Shown piece by piece: positions 1 to 8,002 of a DNA stretch of 64,000 nucleotides (its first letter is position 1; the number at the start of each line of letters is the position of its first letter). The translations under genes and the position numbers were made by a program. This stretch comes from Desulfosarcina widdelii (GTDB taxonomy: Bacteria; Desulfobacterota; Desulfobacteria; Desulfobacterales; Desulfosarcinaceae), in NCBI RefSeq assembly GCF_009688965.1, contig NZ_AP021875.1, positions 2,108,001 to 2,172,000 of the forward strand, written 5' to 3'. A model generated the notes under the pieces. The model saw only the letters and a list, made by a program, of their open reading frames with translations, was not told where the DNA came from and did not search any database.

Positions 1-913
1 TTTTACCGAGACTACCAATATCCGTTTGAACACAGTTCTGCCAGACCAGGAAGTCAAGACCGTTCCCCTGCTTCCCGAACGAATAATTGAAGGGAAAAAA
101 AGAGAAGTTTTCATTCAAAGAGGCGAAATCCTGATTCCTGAGTTGATCGCCAAGGGCATGAAAGTCAAGGTTGGCGACAATGTTGTGCTCGTAGCCAATA
201 ACAAGGATGGGTCGGTAAACGGGAAAACCTTCGTTGTCAGCGGTGTGCTTGAAGGCATTTCTGGACCAGGAGGCCGGGATGGGGTTATTCACCTGGAAGA
301 TGCCAAGGAACTGCTTCGAATCAATGATGTTGAAATCAGCGAGATAGCTGTCCGATTGAAAAGTATGGATCATCTCCCACGGGTCTTCTCGACCCTCAAA
401 GATGAGCTCGAATCGTTGAAAAACAAAGAGGGTAGTCCAGTATTCGAGGTACATACATGGCAGAATTTGTCACCCTTTTACAATATCGCCCGAATGATTG
501 ATCTCATGACTTTCTTTATTAAAATCATGCTGGTGGCCATCGTTTTGGTTAGCATTATGAATGTGATGATCATGGCGGTTTACGAGCGGATCAACGAAAT
601 TGGAACCATTGCCGCAATTGGGACTTTGCCGGGTAAAATTATGGCTCTTTTCGTAACCGAGGGCTTTCTGCTCGGCGTGCTTGGAACAGCGGTTGGAACA
701 TTAATCAGCCTTATCAGCATTGCCGCAATCAATGCCATGGGGTTGACCTTTAATTTCGGGCGACAATCAAACCTGGTATTGGCCCCGACCATAGCGGCGG
801 GAGATGTCATTATAATCGTGCTTGTTGTTATCGGCATCGCTGTCGCAGCAAGCCTACAACCAGCATTTAAAGCCGCAAGAATGGATCCAATAACCGCTTT
901 GCGCCATGTATGA
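1..913 (+). CDS. ABC transporter permease, FtsX/MacB type (5'-truncated by window edge)
   Basis: Inner-membrane permease of an FtsX/MacB/LolC-type ABC transporter. The frame is open to the left edge, so the true start lies outside the window; an internal TTG at 26 is not a convincing start. Residues ~25-135 are the periplasmic MacB-PCD-like part. Three membrane segments follow (around positions 505-570, 640-720 and 800-860 of the DNA). Just after the first comes the family hallmark Y-E-R-x-N-E-I-G-T-I-A-A-I-G. The stop overlaps the next ORF and the next two genes are periplasmic and outer-membrane proteins, so this system probably moves a lipid or lipoprotein across the envelope. The ATPase gene should lie upstream. 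Substrate unknown. Confidence 0.85.
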   Translation, partial: FTETTNIRLNTVLPDQEVKTVPLLPERIIEGKKREVFIQRGEILIPELIAKGMKVKVGDNVVLVANNKDGSVNGKTFVVSGVLEGISGPGGRDGVIHLEDAKELLRINDVEISEIAVRLKSMDHLPRVFSTLKDELESLKNKEGSPVFEVHTWQNLSPFYNIARMIDLMTFFIKIMLVAIVLVSIMNVMIMAVYERINEIGTIAAIGTLPGKIMALFVTEGFLLGVLGTAVGTLISLISIAAINAMGLTFNFGRQSNLVLAPTIAAGDVIIIVLVVIGIAVAASLQPAFKAARMDPITALRHV

Positions 914-927
914 AGGAGGCATACCCC

Positions 928-1698
928 ATGATCTACGGCAGCGTTTTATCACAACCCTTGAAGACAGTTCTCAATCTTATGGTCCAAATGGTGTTGGCTA
1001 TACTTTTGGCCATGCCGGCTGTTGCCATTGACGGCAATAAAATACTGCTTCAGGTTGATCGCAACCTCCAGCCTGAATCTTATGAAATGTACCGTAAGCT
1101 CATTAATATCGAACCGGATGGCAATAAAAAAGAGTATGTTCTTTATACGGTAAAAAAGGGTCAGGACAAGATGGTCGCGCTTTTTCTTTCCCCAGCCAGT
1201 GAAAAAGGGAGAGCAACCCTTCGGTTGGGCGACAACATGTGGCTCTATATTCCCAGCGTAGGCAAACCACTACGCATCACGAGCCTCCAATCGGTAGTCG
1301 GTGGTGTTTTCAACAATTCGGACATCTTGCGCTTAGACTATAGCACTGAATATGATGCTGCCATGATTGAGGAAACCACCGATACGTTCTTACTTAGCTG
1401 TAAGGCCAAAACGGCTACAGTCGCATACGATCGGTTGAAAATGGTTGTGGACAAAGATACCCTGGTCCCGCTTTCCATCGAATGCTATGCCGCCAGCGGC
1501 ATGCTGATAAAAACTTTGTATTATAAAGAGATTAAAGATTTTGGTGGCGATCTGCGTCGGCCGTCGATCCTTGAAACCGACAGCCCCCTTTATAAAGGGT
1601 ACAAATCTGTAATGCTGTACGCTAAAATCAAGAAAAAAGAATTTGCCGATGAGGTCTTTACCCTGAACTATCTACCCAGGGTTGACGAATTGCGATGA
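928..1698 (+). CDS. LolA-like outer membrane lipoprotein-sorting family protein
   Basis: Periplasmic protein of the LolA-like 'outer-membrane lipoprotein-sorting' family (256 aa). An ATG at 910 overlaps the upstream stop, but a good ribosome site (AAGGAGG, 913-919) fits the ATG at 928 better. The N-terminus is a hydrophobic signal peptide ending near A-V-A (about residues 1-31). The body alternates strands and carries the family-typical segments K-G-R-A-T-L-R-L-G-D-N-M-W-L-Y and S-D-I-L-R-L-D-Y. Its stop overlaps the next gene by 4 nt (ATGA), so the three genes are translationally coupled. It likely carries a lipidic or lipoprotein cargo from the FtsX-type exporter towards the outer membrane; the cargo is unknown. 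Confidence 0.75.
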   Translation: MIYGSVLSQPLKTVLNLMVQMVLAILLAMPAVAIDGNKILLQVDRNLQPESYEMYRKLINIEPDGNKKEYVLYTVKKGQDKMVALFLSPASEKGRATLRLGDNMWLYIPSVGKPLRITSLQSVVGGVFNNSDILRLDYSTEYDAAMIEETTDTFLLSCKAKTATVAYDRLKMVVDKDTLVPLSIECYAASGMLIKTLYYKEIKDFGGDLRRPSILETDSPLYKGYKSVMLYAKIKKKEFADEVFTLNYLPRVDELR

Positions 1699-3017
1699 GA
1701 ACCAGAGGCGGCCGGACAGTATGCGGTGCCTTGTTTTTCTATGCCAGCTTAATTCTCTTTTTGTTTCCCTTAAACGCTATTGCTTCAGGAGAATACAGCT
1801 TTGATGTTGAGGCGTTCGAGTCAAAACCATTTGAATGGGGCGGCTACGCGGAGGCCAAGTTCGAGCATTTTCAACTGAATACGGACAGTGCGTTCTATCG
1901 CCTAAATTTCCATAAAGATCCCTGCAGCACTTTAAATCGCTTAACAGGTGCCCTTCAATTGGAGGGCAGTTATCGGAAGGGCATCGCAGCTTTCAATGCG
2001 GTGCTGAGGGCCGAAGCCGTTCAGGATGATATTGATTGGTCGGATAGTGCTGATGTGTATGAAGCCAACCTGAGCCTGAAATCAACGCCGTTTGTAACTG
2101 CGGATATCGGGAAAAAGGTTTTTAAGTGGGGTAAGGGATATGCATGGAATCCGGTGGGGTTTATTGATCGGCCCAAAGATCCCAACAACCCCGAGGAAGC
2201 ATTGGAAGGCTATTACGCTGCTGGCGTTGATTTGATCAAGAGTTTAAACAGCCCTTTACAGACTGTCGCGCTCACCACTGTAGCCCTTCCAGTGTGGAAA
2301 GATGTCAATGAAGATTTCGGTGTGTTGAATCATGTAAATCTTGCGGCTAAATTTTATATGCTTTACAGAAATACTGATATCGACTTGGTATTCTTCAGTG
2401 GCGGCAGCCGTTCCACGCGTTATGGCATCGATTTTTCGCGAAACATAGCTGAAAACTTTGAGATCCACGGTGAATTTGCATATCTTACCGATATTAAAAA
2501 AACCAATATCTCTGAAAACGGAATGTTAATTCAAAAAGAGCACACCACGAACAGATACCTGCTCGGTCTACGCTACCTTACCGAAAGCGATATTACCACA
2601 ATCATTGAATACTATCATAATGGAGCGGGATTTTCAGAGTGGGAATTGGAGCGTTTTTATCGATTGGTTGACGATGCAAACGCACAATGGCTCAACACCG
2701 GAGCAGATACTCTTTTCCAGAATGCTAAAAATATTTCAAACATGGGATATGGTAGCCCCCAGGTGGGTCGCAATTATCTGTACCTGAAGATCAATCAGAG
2801 AGATCCATTCGATATCCTCTATTTCACGCCAGGTGCAATCGCCATTGTGAACCTTGATGACCAGAGCTATTCCATAAGCCCTGAAATGCTTTATACGGGT
2901 TTTACCAACTGGGAAATCCGATTGCGATATACTGCATTAGGCGGTGATGATTTTACTGAATTCCATGAAAAACAATACAGAAACAAAATAGAGCTCCGAG
3001 TGCGATATTATTTTTAA
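1695..3017 (+). CDS. Outer-membrane beta-barrel protein (DUF1302-like porin)
   Basis: 440-residue exported protein. Residues ~1-31 form a signal peptide. The rest shows amphipathic beta strands with aromatic girdles, and the chain ends in R-V-R-Y-Y-F, the aromatic C-terminal signature read by the BAM complex. It resembles the DUF1302/'alginate export-like' barrels that accompany ABC permease plus LolA-like pairs. The start overlaps the preceding stop (ATGA), tying it to that operon. It may be the outer-membrane end of the same transport route; this is inferred from position. Substrate not deducible. Confidence 0.65.
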   Translation: MRTRGGRTVCGALFFYASLILFLFPLNAIASGEYSFDVEAFESKPFEWGGYAEAKFEHFQLNTDSAFYRLNFHKDPCSTLNRLTGALQLEGSYRKGIAAFNAVLRAEAVQDDIDWSDSADVYEANLSLKSTPFVTADIGKKVFKWGKGYAWNPVGFIDRPKDPNNPEEALEGYYAAGVDLIKSLNSPLQTVALTTVALPVWKDVNEDFGVLNHVNLAAKFYMLYRNTDIDLVFFSGGSRSTRYGIDFSRNIAENFEIHGEFAYLTDIKKTNISENGMLIQKEHTTNRYLLGLRYLTESDITTIIEYYHNGAGFSEWELERFYRLVDDANAQWLNTGADTLFQNAKNISNMGYGSPQVGRNYLYLKINQRDPFDILYFTPGAIAIVNLDDQSYSISPEMLYTGFTNWEIRLRYTALGGDDFTEFHEKQYRNKIELRVRYYF

Positions 3018-3209
3018 ACTTGGCATTTATCATTAAAAAACTATGCGAAAATGAAAAAATATTTGAGTTCGCCGTGATCCTTGATGCCTAAATTACCTCA
3101 GAGAATTAAAAGGAGGATGCAATTACCACTTGAATATAGCAGAAATTTAGATAAAATTGTCTAAACTATTTTATCAGCACAATTCATTAATTGGAAAAAG
3201 GAGAAAAAT

Positions 3210-3401
3210 ATGAAAGCACGTGTGACCAGCCAATGTATGGGAGATCGCAATTGCAACAAGCTGTGCCCCGAGGTGTTTCAGTATGACGAAGATCAACTTC
3301 TCTCTGTGGTCCAGTTTGAAGTGATTCCGGAAAAATATGAAGATGTTGTGCGTCAGGCCGCCGATGAATGCGGTGCCGATGCCATAGAAATTGAAGAATG
3401 A
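3210..3401 (+). CDS. Small [4Fe-4S] ferredoxin with Asp in place of one Cys ligand
   Basis: 63-residue soluble electron carrier. The cluster motif is C9-M-G-D12-R-N-C15-N-K-L-C19-P, with the remote ligand C54 in E-C-G-A-D-A-I. The second position of the usual CxxCxxC is Asp12, as in Pyrococcus furiosus ferredoxin (C-I-G-D-A-I-C-A-S-L-C-P), where it gives an Asp-ligated, easily interconverted 3Fe/4Fe cluster. The second cluster motif of 2x[4Fe-4S] ferredoxins is absent. A strong ribosome site (AAGGAG) lies 8 nt before the ATG. It is followed at 40 nt by rubrerythrin and then desulfoferrodoxin, so it is a plausible electron donor for peroxide and superoxide reduction. Confidence 0.85.
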   Translation: MKARVTSQCMGDRNCNKLCPEVFQYDEDQLLSVVQFEVIPEKYEDVVRQAADECGADAIEIEE

Positions 3402-3441
3402 CACTAAATCACGATATTTTGATAAAGGCAAGGAATGATAT

Positions 3442-4017
3442 ATGGGTAAATTCCGAGACAGCCAGACCGCCCGCAATTTGATGTTTTCTTTCGCCGGTGA
3501 ATCCCAGGCACGCAATCGTTACACTTACTTTGCCCGCCGGGCATTGGAAGAGGGATATGTTCAGATTGCATCGATTTTTGAGGAAACTGCGGGGCATGAA
3601 TGCGAACATGCCCTGAGATTCTTTAAATTTTTTAACGGCGGAGAGATGAATGTTACAGGCAGCTTTCCATCAGGTGTGGTCAGGGGCACATACGAAAACT
3701 TGCTTGCAGCCGCCGAGGGTGAACGCTTTGAGCACAGTCAACTCTATCCTGGGTTCGCAAAAACTGCACGAGATGAAGGATTTGAGCGTGCGTCTGATAC
3801 CTGGGAAGCCATCATTGTGTCAGAACGCCAGCATGAAAAACGATACCGGGACCTTGCTGAAAATTTGCAGGCCGGGCGTGTCTTTGTTCGGGAAACGAAA
3901 AAAGTATGGCGGTGCCGCAATTGCGGTTACCTTAATACGGGAGCAAACGCTCCGGAAAAATGTCCAGCCTGCGTGATGCCCCAGCGTTACTTTGAGCTTT
4001 TGGGTGAGAATTGGTAA
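3442..4017 (+). CDS. rbr: Rubrerythrin
   Basis: Cytoplasmic non-haem di-iron NADH-linked peroxidase. It is 191 residues, the same length as Desulfovibrio vulgaris rubrerythrin. The N-terminal four-helix di-iron domain carries E20 (G-E-S-Q-A-R-N-R-Y), E53 and H56 (E-C-E-H-A), E94/E97, E128 and H131. The C-terminal rubredoxin domain has C-R-N-C-G-Y (158-163) and C-P-A-C (174-177). The protein ends in F-E-L-L-G-E-N-W as in the Desulfovibrio enzyme. It sits between a ferredoxin and a superoxide reductase, an arrangement typical of anaerobe oxygen-defence clusters: SOR makes peroxide, rubrerythrin reduces it. Confidence 0.97.
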   Translation: MGKFRDSQTARNLMFSFAGESQARNRYTYFARRALEEGYVQIASIFEETAGHECEHALRFFKFFNGGEMNVTGSFPSGVVRGTYENLLAAAEGERFEHSQLYPGFAKTARDEGFERASDTWEAIIVSERQHEKRYRDLAENLQAGRVFVRETKKVWRCRNCGYLNTGANAPEKCPACVMPQRYFELLGENW

Positions 4018-4060
4018 CCCAACCAACAAAAGATAATAACCAACTATAAAGGAGTAAAAA

Positions 4061-4435
4061 ATGGCGGAAAGGTATGAGGTCTACAAGTGTGAAGTTTGCG
4101 GTAACATCGTAGAGGTCCTTTTTGGTGGAGCCGGAGAATTAGTCTGCTGTGGGCAACCCATGAACAAGCTGACCGAAAACACCGTCGATGCAGACAAAGA
4201 GAAACACGTACCAGTGATCGAAAAGATTGACGGCGGGTACAAGGTCAAGGTCGGCAGCGTTCCCCATCCCATGGAAGAAAAACATTACATTCAGTGGATT
4301 GAACTTATTGCTGACGGCAAATCCTACTTTCAGTTCCTCGAACCGGGTCAGACACCCGAAGCGATGTTCCTGATCGAAGCGGCATCAGTCTCCGTAAGGG
4401 AATACTGTAATCTGCATGGATTGTGGAAAGCCTAA
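4061..4435 (+). CDS. dfx: Desulfoferrodoxin (class II superoxide reductase)
   Basis: Reduces superoxide to peroxide without making O2. The N-terminal desulforedoxin FeCys4 centre has C10, C13, C29 and C30. The C-terminal catalytic Fe(His4Cys) centre has H49, H69, H75, C116 and H119, with the catalytic E47-K48 pair. These numbers coincide with the well-studied Desulfarculus baarsii enzyme. Length is 124 residues, normal for the family. The ribosome site AAAGGAG precedes the ATG. It is the third gene of the ferredoxin-rubrerythrin-dfx series; gaps of 40-45 nt suggest one transcript. Confidence 0.97.
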   Translation: MAERYEVYKCEVCGNIVEVLFGGAGELVCCGQPMNKLTENTVDADKEKHVPVIEKIDGGYKVKVGSVPHPMEEKHYIQWIELIADGKSYFQFLEPGQTPEAMFLIEAASVSVREYCNLHGLWKA

Positions 4436-4480
4436 GCGCATGTTTGAAACGTAAAACCCATTCCCCCGCGAACGGGTGCT

Positions 4481-4537
4481 GAAAAATGCTCAAATGCTTT
4501 CATTTTGACATATGTGAGCCGCTTTTGAGTGTTTTTC
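4481..4537. repeat. Imperfect long inverted repeat downstream of dfx
   Basis: Left arm 4481-4495 and right arm 4523-4537 are reverse complements with three mismatches, around a 27-nt loop. The right arm ends in TGTTTTTC. It lies 45 nt after the dfx stop and could fold as a weak terminator or mRNA-stabilising structure. Confidence 0.35.
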
Positions 4538-4585
4538 CACCTTGTAATCATGATCAACCATTTTCAAACTCGTGCCAAGTAAACA

Positions 4586-4657
4586 TCGTTCGGCCTTGGC
4601 GGCGGCATGAAAATGGCCCAGGACTATGGCCGTGAGATTGCTGAAAAGATGACCTGA
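4586..4657 (+). pseudogene. Possible relic of a C_GCAxxG-type protein
   Basis: A 24-codon open stretch with no start codon reads S-F-G-L-G-G-G-M-K-M-A-Q-D-Y-G-R-E-I and then stops. The F-G-x-G-G-G-M run resembles the segment just before the Cys motif of C_GCAxxG_C_C redox proteins, which are frequent in sulfate reducers, but the Cys-Gly-Ala part is missing. This is a weak reading and could be chance. Confidence 0.2.
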
Positions 4658-4718
4658 ATAAAGTATGATGACGTTCCATTAACCACCTACGATTCGGAAT
4701 CGAGAGGAGGAGGATTAT

Positions 4719-4904
4719 ATGTCCACACCCCAACATTGCCCCGGCTATGAAAGTTTCAAAAATCTAAAATCCTTTATTTGTAAATGCCCTGAATGCGGCG
4801 AAAGCAAGGAAATTTTTTCCGACGAATTCGACAAGACCCATACCTGCGCCAAATGCGGCAAACCCATCGATTTCGATCAATGCGCCTATGAAGCCGGAGC
4901 CTGA
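4719..4904 (+). CDS. Small zinc-ribbon protein
   Basis: 61-residue protein of unknown function, preceded by a very strong ribosome site (GAGGAGGAGG) 6 nt before the ATG. C21 (C-K-C) with C23-P-E-C26 and C42-A-K-C45 build a CxxC...CxxC zinc ribbon, plus extra cysteines C7 and C52. No helix-turn-helix or enzyme domain is visible. It follows the oxygen-defence cluster, so a metal or redox role is possible, but only position suggests that. Confidence 0.7.
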   Translation: MSTPQHCPGYESFKNLKSFICKCPECGESKEIFSDEFDKTHTCAKCGKPIDFDQCAYEAGA

Positions 4905-5380
4905 TCCATTGGCTGATACCGTCTGTCTGTAATTGTTCATCTTTTTTCAACGTGCCGTCCCGTCGTAAACACAACGAGCGACGGGCTCGGCACAATAACC
5001 GTACACCTATGAGCCGAGTAAGCAGATTTTTTTCTGAGAATCCATTTTTCGGCAGCCCCCTTTGTCTTCTATTGGCTGCTGACACCTGTTATAGGAGAAA
5101 TTTGTCTGGACGTTGTTAGTTGATAGACAGATCATAACGTAAAAAAGCGAAAACCTGCATAACTGCTATGAATAACCATGCTATCTGTAGTTTAAATCGT
5201 ATAACATTACAATAACATACCACAGGTCTCACCTGCCCTTCCTGCGCCGTCGGTTCCCACCCTTTTACCATCCCGGTCCATCCTAAGTCGGATCTATCCA
5301 ATCCAGGAATAATGTATCCTTTGTATCTATAGGAGGACATGTTTTTTTGCCCTCAAATTCAATTTACGGAGGATATTTCC
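4905..5380. other. Intergenic region with a strong hairpin (4952-4993)
   Basis: No convincing gene in this 476-bp stretch. Positions 4952-4965 and 4979-4993 pair as GTGCCG/CGGCAC plus CCCGTCG/CGACGGG with a small bulge. No T-run follows on either strand, so it is not a standard terminator. The remainder should hold the promoter of the MerR gene; I could not place it with confidence. Confidence 0.5.
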
Positions 5381-5659
5381 ATGACAATTCCAAGCAAAAC
5401 CACTTTCAGTATCGGCGACACCGCCAAAATGAGCGGGGCCAGCCAGAAACAGATCCGTCACTGGGAGGCCAAGGGCTACATTCCTGAAGCCATCCGAGTC
5501 GTATCCGGTGATCGGGCCTATCGTCGGTTCACACTGGGTCAAGTTGAGGCCATCGGCAAGATAAAGGCCTATTTGGATGAAGGATACACCCTTTCGGCCG
5601 CCGCGCAAAAAGTAAACGGCACCGACATATCCAAAAAGGAGGGCCGGAACCATGCATAA
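5381..5659 (+). CDS. MerR-family DNA-binding protein (HTH only)
   Basis: 92-residue regulator made almost entirely of a MerR winged-helix domain: F-S-I-G-D-T-A-K-M-S-G-A-S, then R-H-W-E-A-K-G-Y-I, and a wing with R-A-Y-R-R-F. It lacks the long dimerisation helix and metal-binding C-terminus of classical MerR proteins, so it resembles the short chaperone-regulator type (HspR-like) more than a metal sensor. The start is set at 5381 because ACGGAGG lies 7 nt upstream; an upstream ATG at 5339 would add 14 residues without a better site. It overlaps the next ORF by 8 nt. Confidence 0.8.
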   Translation: MTIPSKTTFSIGDTAKMSGASQKQIRHWEAKGYIPEAIRVVSGDRAYRRFTLGQVEAIGKIKAYLDEGYTLSAAAQKVNGTDISKKEGRNHA

Positions 5660-5891
5660 TCTGACCGATAAAACCTGCCCGCTGATGGGCAATACCTGTT
5701 TGCTGAAGGGATGCACGTTTTTTAATGAACGACTGGACGGCTGTGAAATCAGCATCTTGAACTACAATCTGTATCAGCTGAAAGAGCACATCAAGGCTCA
5801 ACTGGCAAATGCCAAAGGAGCCGGCCAATCCACAGCGCCGGCCTACCCGAGAGCACCCGGTGGTTCGGGTTATCCGCTGCCGGTAAGGTAA
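5652..5891 (+). CDS. Short Cys-rich protein coupled to MerR
   Basis: 79 residues, unrecognised. The first 31 residues contain five cysteines (C9, C16, C21, C31 and spacing-related residues) in C-P-L-M-G-N-T-C-L-L-K-G-C-T-F-F. A helical stretch (35-53) and a Pro/Gly-rich tail follow. The ATG lies inside the end of the MerR gene with GGAGGGCC just upstream, so the two are translationally coupled and probably work together, for example as a regulator plus a metal or redox partner. No function can be assigned from sequence. Confidence 0.6.
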   Translation: MHNLTDKTCPLMGNTCLLKGCTFFNERLDGCEISILNYNLYQLKEHIKAQLANAKGAGQSTAPAYPRAPGGSGYPLPVR

Positions 5892-6011
5892 TGATGTAAC
5901 GGGTGTGGGTTAGGGCCGGAAACGCGATCCGTCCTGAACAGGTGCCTCTCCACCTCCACCTGCACCCGTTTTTCAAGGGAGAAAATCCAAATCAAGGAGG
6001 ACTTATGACAA

Positions 6012-6128
6012 ATGAACATTCGCAAACGCACCATTGATGCTGAAATTTCCTCAGCCGCCGACGAAAAATCCGCATCCACCAACCTTCCCCGAAGAAAGGA
6101 ATCCAGCCTGGGTGGTAATGGTCATTGA
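6012..6128 (+). CDS. Possible small leader ORF (38 aa)
   Basis: An ideal ribosome site (AAGGAGG, 5994-6000) is followed by two ATGs. The one at 6005 gives a 10-codon peptide; the one at 6012 gives a 38-residue basic, Ser-rich peptide beginning M-N-I-R-K-R-T-I. Its TGA overlaps the TTG that opens the next gene (TTGA). Either may be a leader that couples translation to the sigma-like protein. Low certainty that it has its own function. Confidence 0.35.
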   Translation: MNIRKRTIDAEISSAADEKSASTNLPRRKESSLGGNGH

Positions 6129-6742
6129 AACCAGAAACCCGGCTGCTGATCGAATCCTTTCGCCTCATTACCCGGAACATCCATCAAGGCGGTAAAATCT
6201 GGATGAATCAATCCATCCAAAAACGGGTAAAGTGGCTGTTTCGTGAGTACGGCATCACCCGCCAGGAAATCATCGAATACCTGAAATGGGAATTCGAGCG
6301 TCGGCACATGCATCGGCGACACGATCCGAAAAAATCCTGCTTGCAGACCTACGTGCTCACCTTTTGCTATTACGGTGTCCTGTCAATGGTCAAGAAGTGC
6401 AAAAAATACCTTGGTAGGACATCCTCGGTTACAAAGGGTCAAAAAAAGGATGGGAAAAAAATAGAGGAACGTTCGGGAGCTTCCTACGAACCCTACGAAA
6501 AGAACGGCATCGAGGAGTTGCTCGAACTCGATAGCCCGGAGGATTTGTTGATCGGAAAGGAACTGATGCAGATGGCCCTGGACCATTTCGGTCAGGACGA
6601 CCTGGCAGTCTTGTTAGGTGCCAAAGATCGTGATGCTGTCGCAACGAAACTGGGCATCACATACGACACCTACCAGAAACGACTGGAACGGAAGCGCCGG
6701 CGCTTCAAGAACATCCTGCAGCAAGCCGATTACCTCGACTGA
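6125..6742 (+). CDS. Sigma-70-like / HTH protein of accessory element
   Basis: 205-residue protein with a TTG start (6125) forced by an in-frame TAA at 6116; the next in-frame ATG is about 26 codons later. The C-terminal third (D-S-P-E-D-L-L-I-G-K-E-L, then D-D-L-A-V-L-L-G-A-K and V-A-T-K-L-G-I-T-Y-D-T-Y-Q-K-R-L) has the shape of sigma-70 region 4: an acidic linker, a helix, then a helix-turn-helix that reads promoter -35 boxes. The N-terminal half is basic and helical. Similar short sigma-like proteins occur on phages and integrative elements. Function inferred only. Confidence 0.5.
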   Translation: MKPETRLLIESFRLITRNIHQGGKIWMNQSIQKRVKWLFREYGITRQEIIEYLKWEFERRHMHRRHDPKKSCLQTYVLTFCYYGVLSMVKKCKKYLGRTSSVTKGQKKDGKKIEERSGASYEPYEKNGIEELLELDSPEDLLIGKELMQMALDHFGQDDLAVLLGAKDRDAVATKLGITYDTYQKRLERKRRRFKNILQQADYLD

Positions 6743-7146
6743 TAAAGCCATCCGATTTTACGGGCTCGGCCGTGCGGGAGATACATCATCCTGTTCCAGT
6801 CGAGCCCTATGCTTTCCCAAGCTACGTCACCCTTCCTATCGGCACACTTTCGCAGCGTATAGCATCATCTTGTGAAAGCCATCCGCCAGCTTTCCGGAGT
6901 GATAGAAACCGAGTGGCCCGCACTCCTCGAAGAAGCCTCTGGCTTTATCAAAACCATTGCCCTGAAAAAGGGCAGACCTCCATGGTCTACTGAAGCTGCG
7001 GGAAACAGCTTTCCTGGCCTATGCGGCCAGACCGCACTACCGTCTTGGCCCCGTTCACTCTCACCGGTTACGGGCCAAGCCGGAAGTAAACAAGATTTTC
7101 TACAGGCACGGATTCGAGCTGAGCGGCGCTAGCTGGACGGTTTTCC
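6743..7146 (+). pseudogene. Decayed coding sequence, unidentified
   Basis: No intact gene, but coding-like text is scattered over the three forward frames. The longest is at ~6984-7192: L-K-L-R-E-T-A-F-L-A-Y-A-A-R-P-H-Y-R, later N-K-I-F-Y-R-H-G-F-E-L. The latter slightly resembles the C-terminal N...FYxxxGFE motif of GNAT acetyltransferases. Frames switch near 6870 and 6985, as expected for a gene with indels. I cannot name the ancestor. Confidence 0.4.
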
Positions 7147-7818
7147 ATGCGATCGGTCTTACTGGACGGGATACTCGTGGAACCCGTCATGCTTGAGTGA
7201 CTCACCGAACATGCCGGGCTTACTTGTCGGGTCAAGCAATTCCGGCTGCCTTATCTCAGGCGAAGCCAAGAGAACGACAACCGGCTTCCCGTCCCGGTTG
7301 TACACGATTGCTACGGTCCTGAAATACAGACCTACATTAACCGGGGCCATAAACTCATCGCAATCGGGTCCGGGGAACTTAAATTTGCAGGCCAGGCCGA
7401 ACTGTGCCGGATCGTGGATGGAATTTACCAGCAAGGCGTCAAGGTTCACTTTCTCGGGTGCACTGAATTCGAAAAGATTGCTTACACCCCTGTCTATTCC
7501 GCCGACTCTACCACCTGGAACCGCACAGGGGGCGCCGGCCGCATCTTTTACTGGAACCCGAACAGAATTGGCTACAAGAAGCTGGACAAAATCGCTTTGG
7601 GCGATAAAACGCCCAAGCGGTTGGTACAATATCATATTAGGGACTATCTGTTCCGTGATCAGCTGGAAGATTACTTGTTTCAGGAGCTGAGACTGTCAAT
7701 AGACGATCTAACTGGCGAAAACGCCTTGTTCAATAGGGCCTTGGCCAATATCCACTATTTCGTCCTTTTTGAGGAGTGGGTAAACCGCAAACACAAGGAG
7801 CTGGGTTTCACCTTTTAA
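7147..7818 (+). pseudogene. Broken tRNA-guanine transglycosylase/DpdA-like gene
   Basis: The frame from an ATG at 7147 is interrupted by TGA at 7198-7200, then open for 206 codons to 7818. The open part reads G-H-K-L-I-A-I-G-S-G, then V-K-V-H-F-L-G-C-T, then P-V-Y-S-A-D-S-T-T-W-N. The HxFG plus S-A-D-S-x-x-W pattern is typical of phage/plasmid members of the TGT/DpdA superfamily, which insert 7-deazaguanines into nucleic acid. The first third is missing or scrambled (see the preceding region), so it is probably inactive. The intact C-terminal half could still be made from GTG 7414 (134 aa). The radical SAM gene follows. Confidence 0.5.
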
Positions 7819-7850
7819 AAAAAGCGCAGCTAAATGTGCGTTATTCTCGG

Positions 7851-7883
7851 GGCGGTCTCCATTGGGGGCCGCCTTTCTTTTTG
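7851..7883 (+). terminator. Rho-independent terminator
   Basis: GGCGG (7851-7855) pairs with CCGCC (7869-7873), directly followed by TTTCTTTTT. It lies 33 nt after the DpdA-like pseudogene. Confidence 0.6.
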
Positions 7884-8002
7884 CAGCATCTCCTTAATCG
7901 AGCCTCAAACTTGGAGTCTTCGCACCTCTTTATGAAGAACATATTGATAATAAGGCAAATAATAATTGTTTTAAATTTAATTTGAAAAAGGGAGAAGAAG
8001 AT

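Noticed and set aside
4952-4993. Strong hairpin as terminator of the zinc-ribbon gene
   Set aside because: Not followed by a T-run on either strand; kept only as a structural note.
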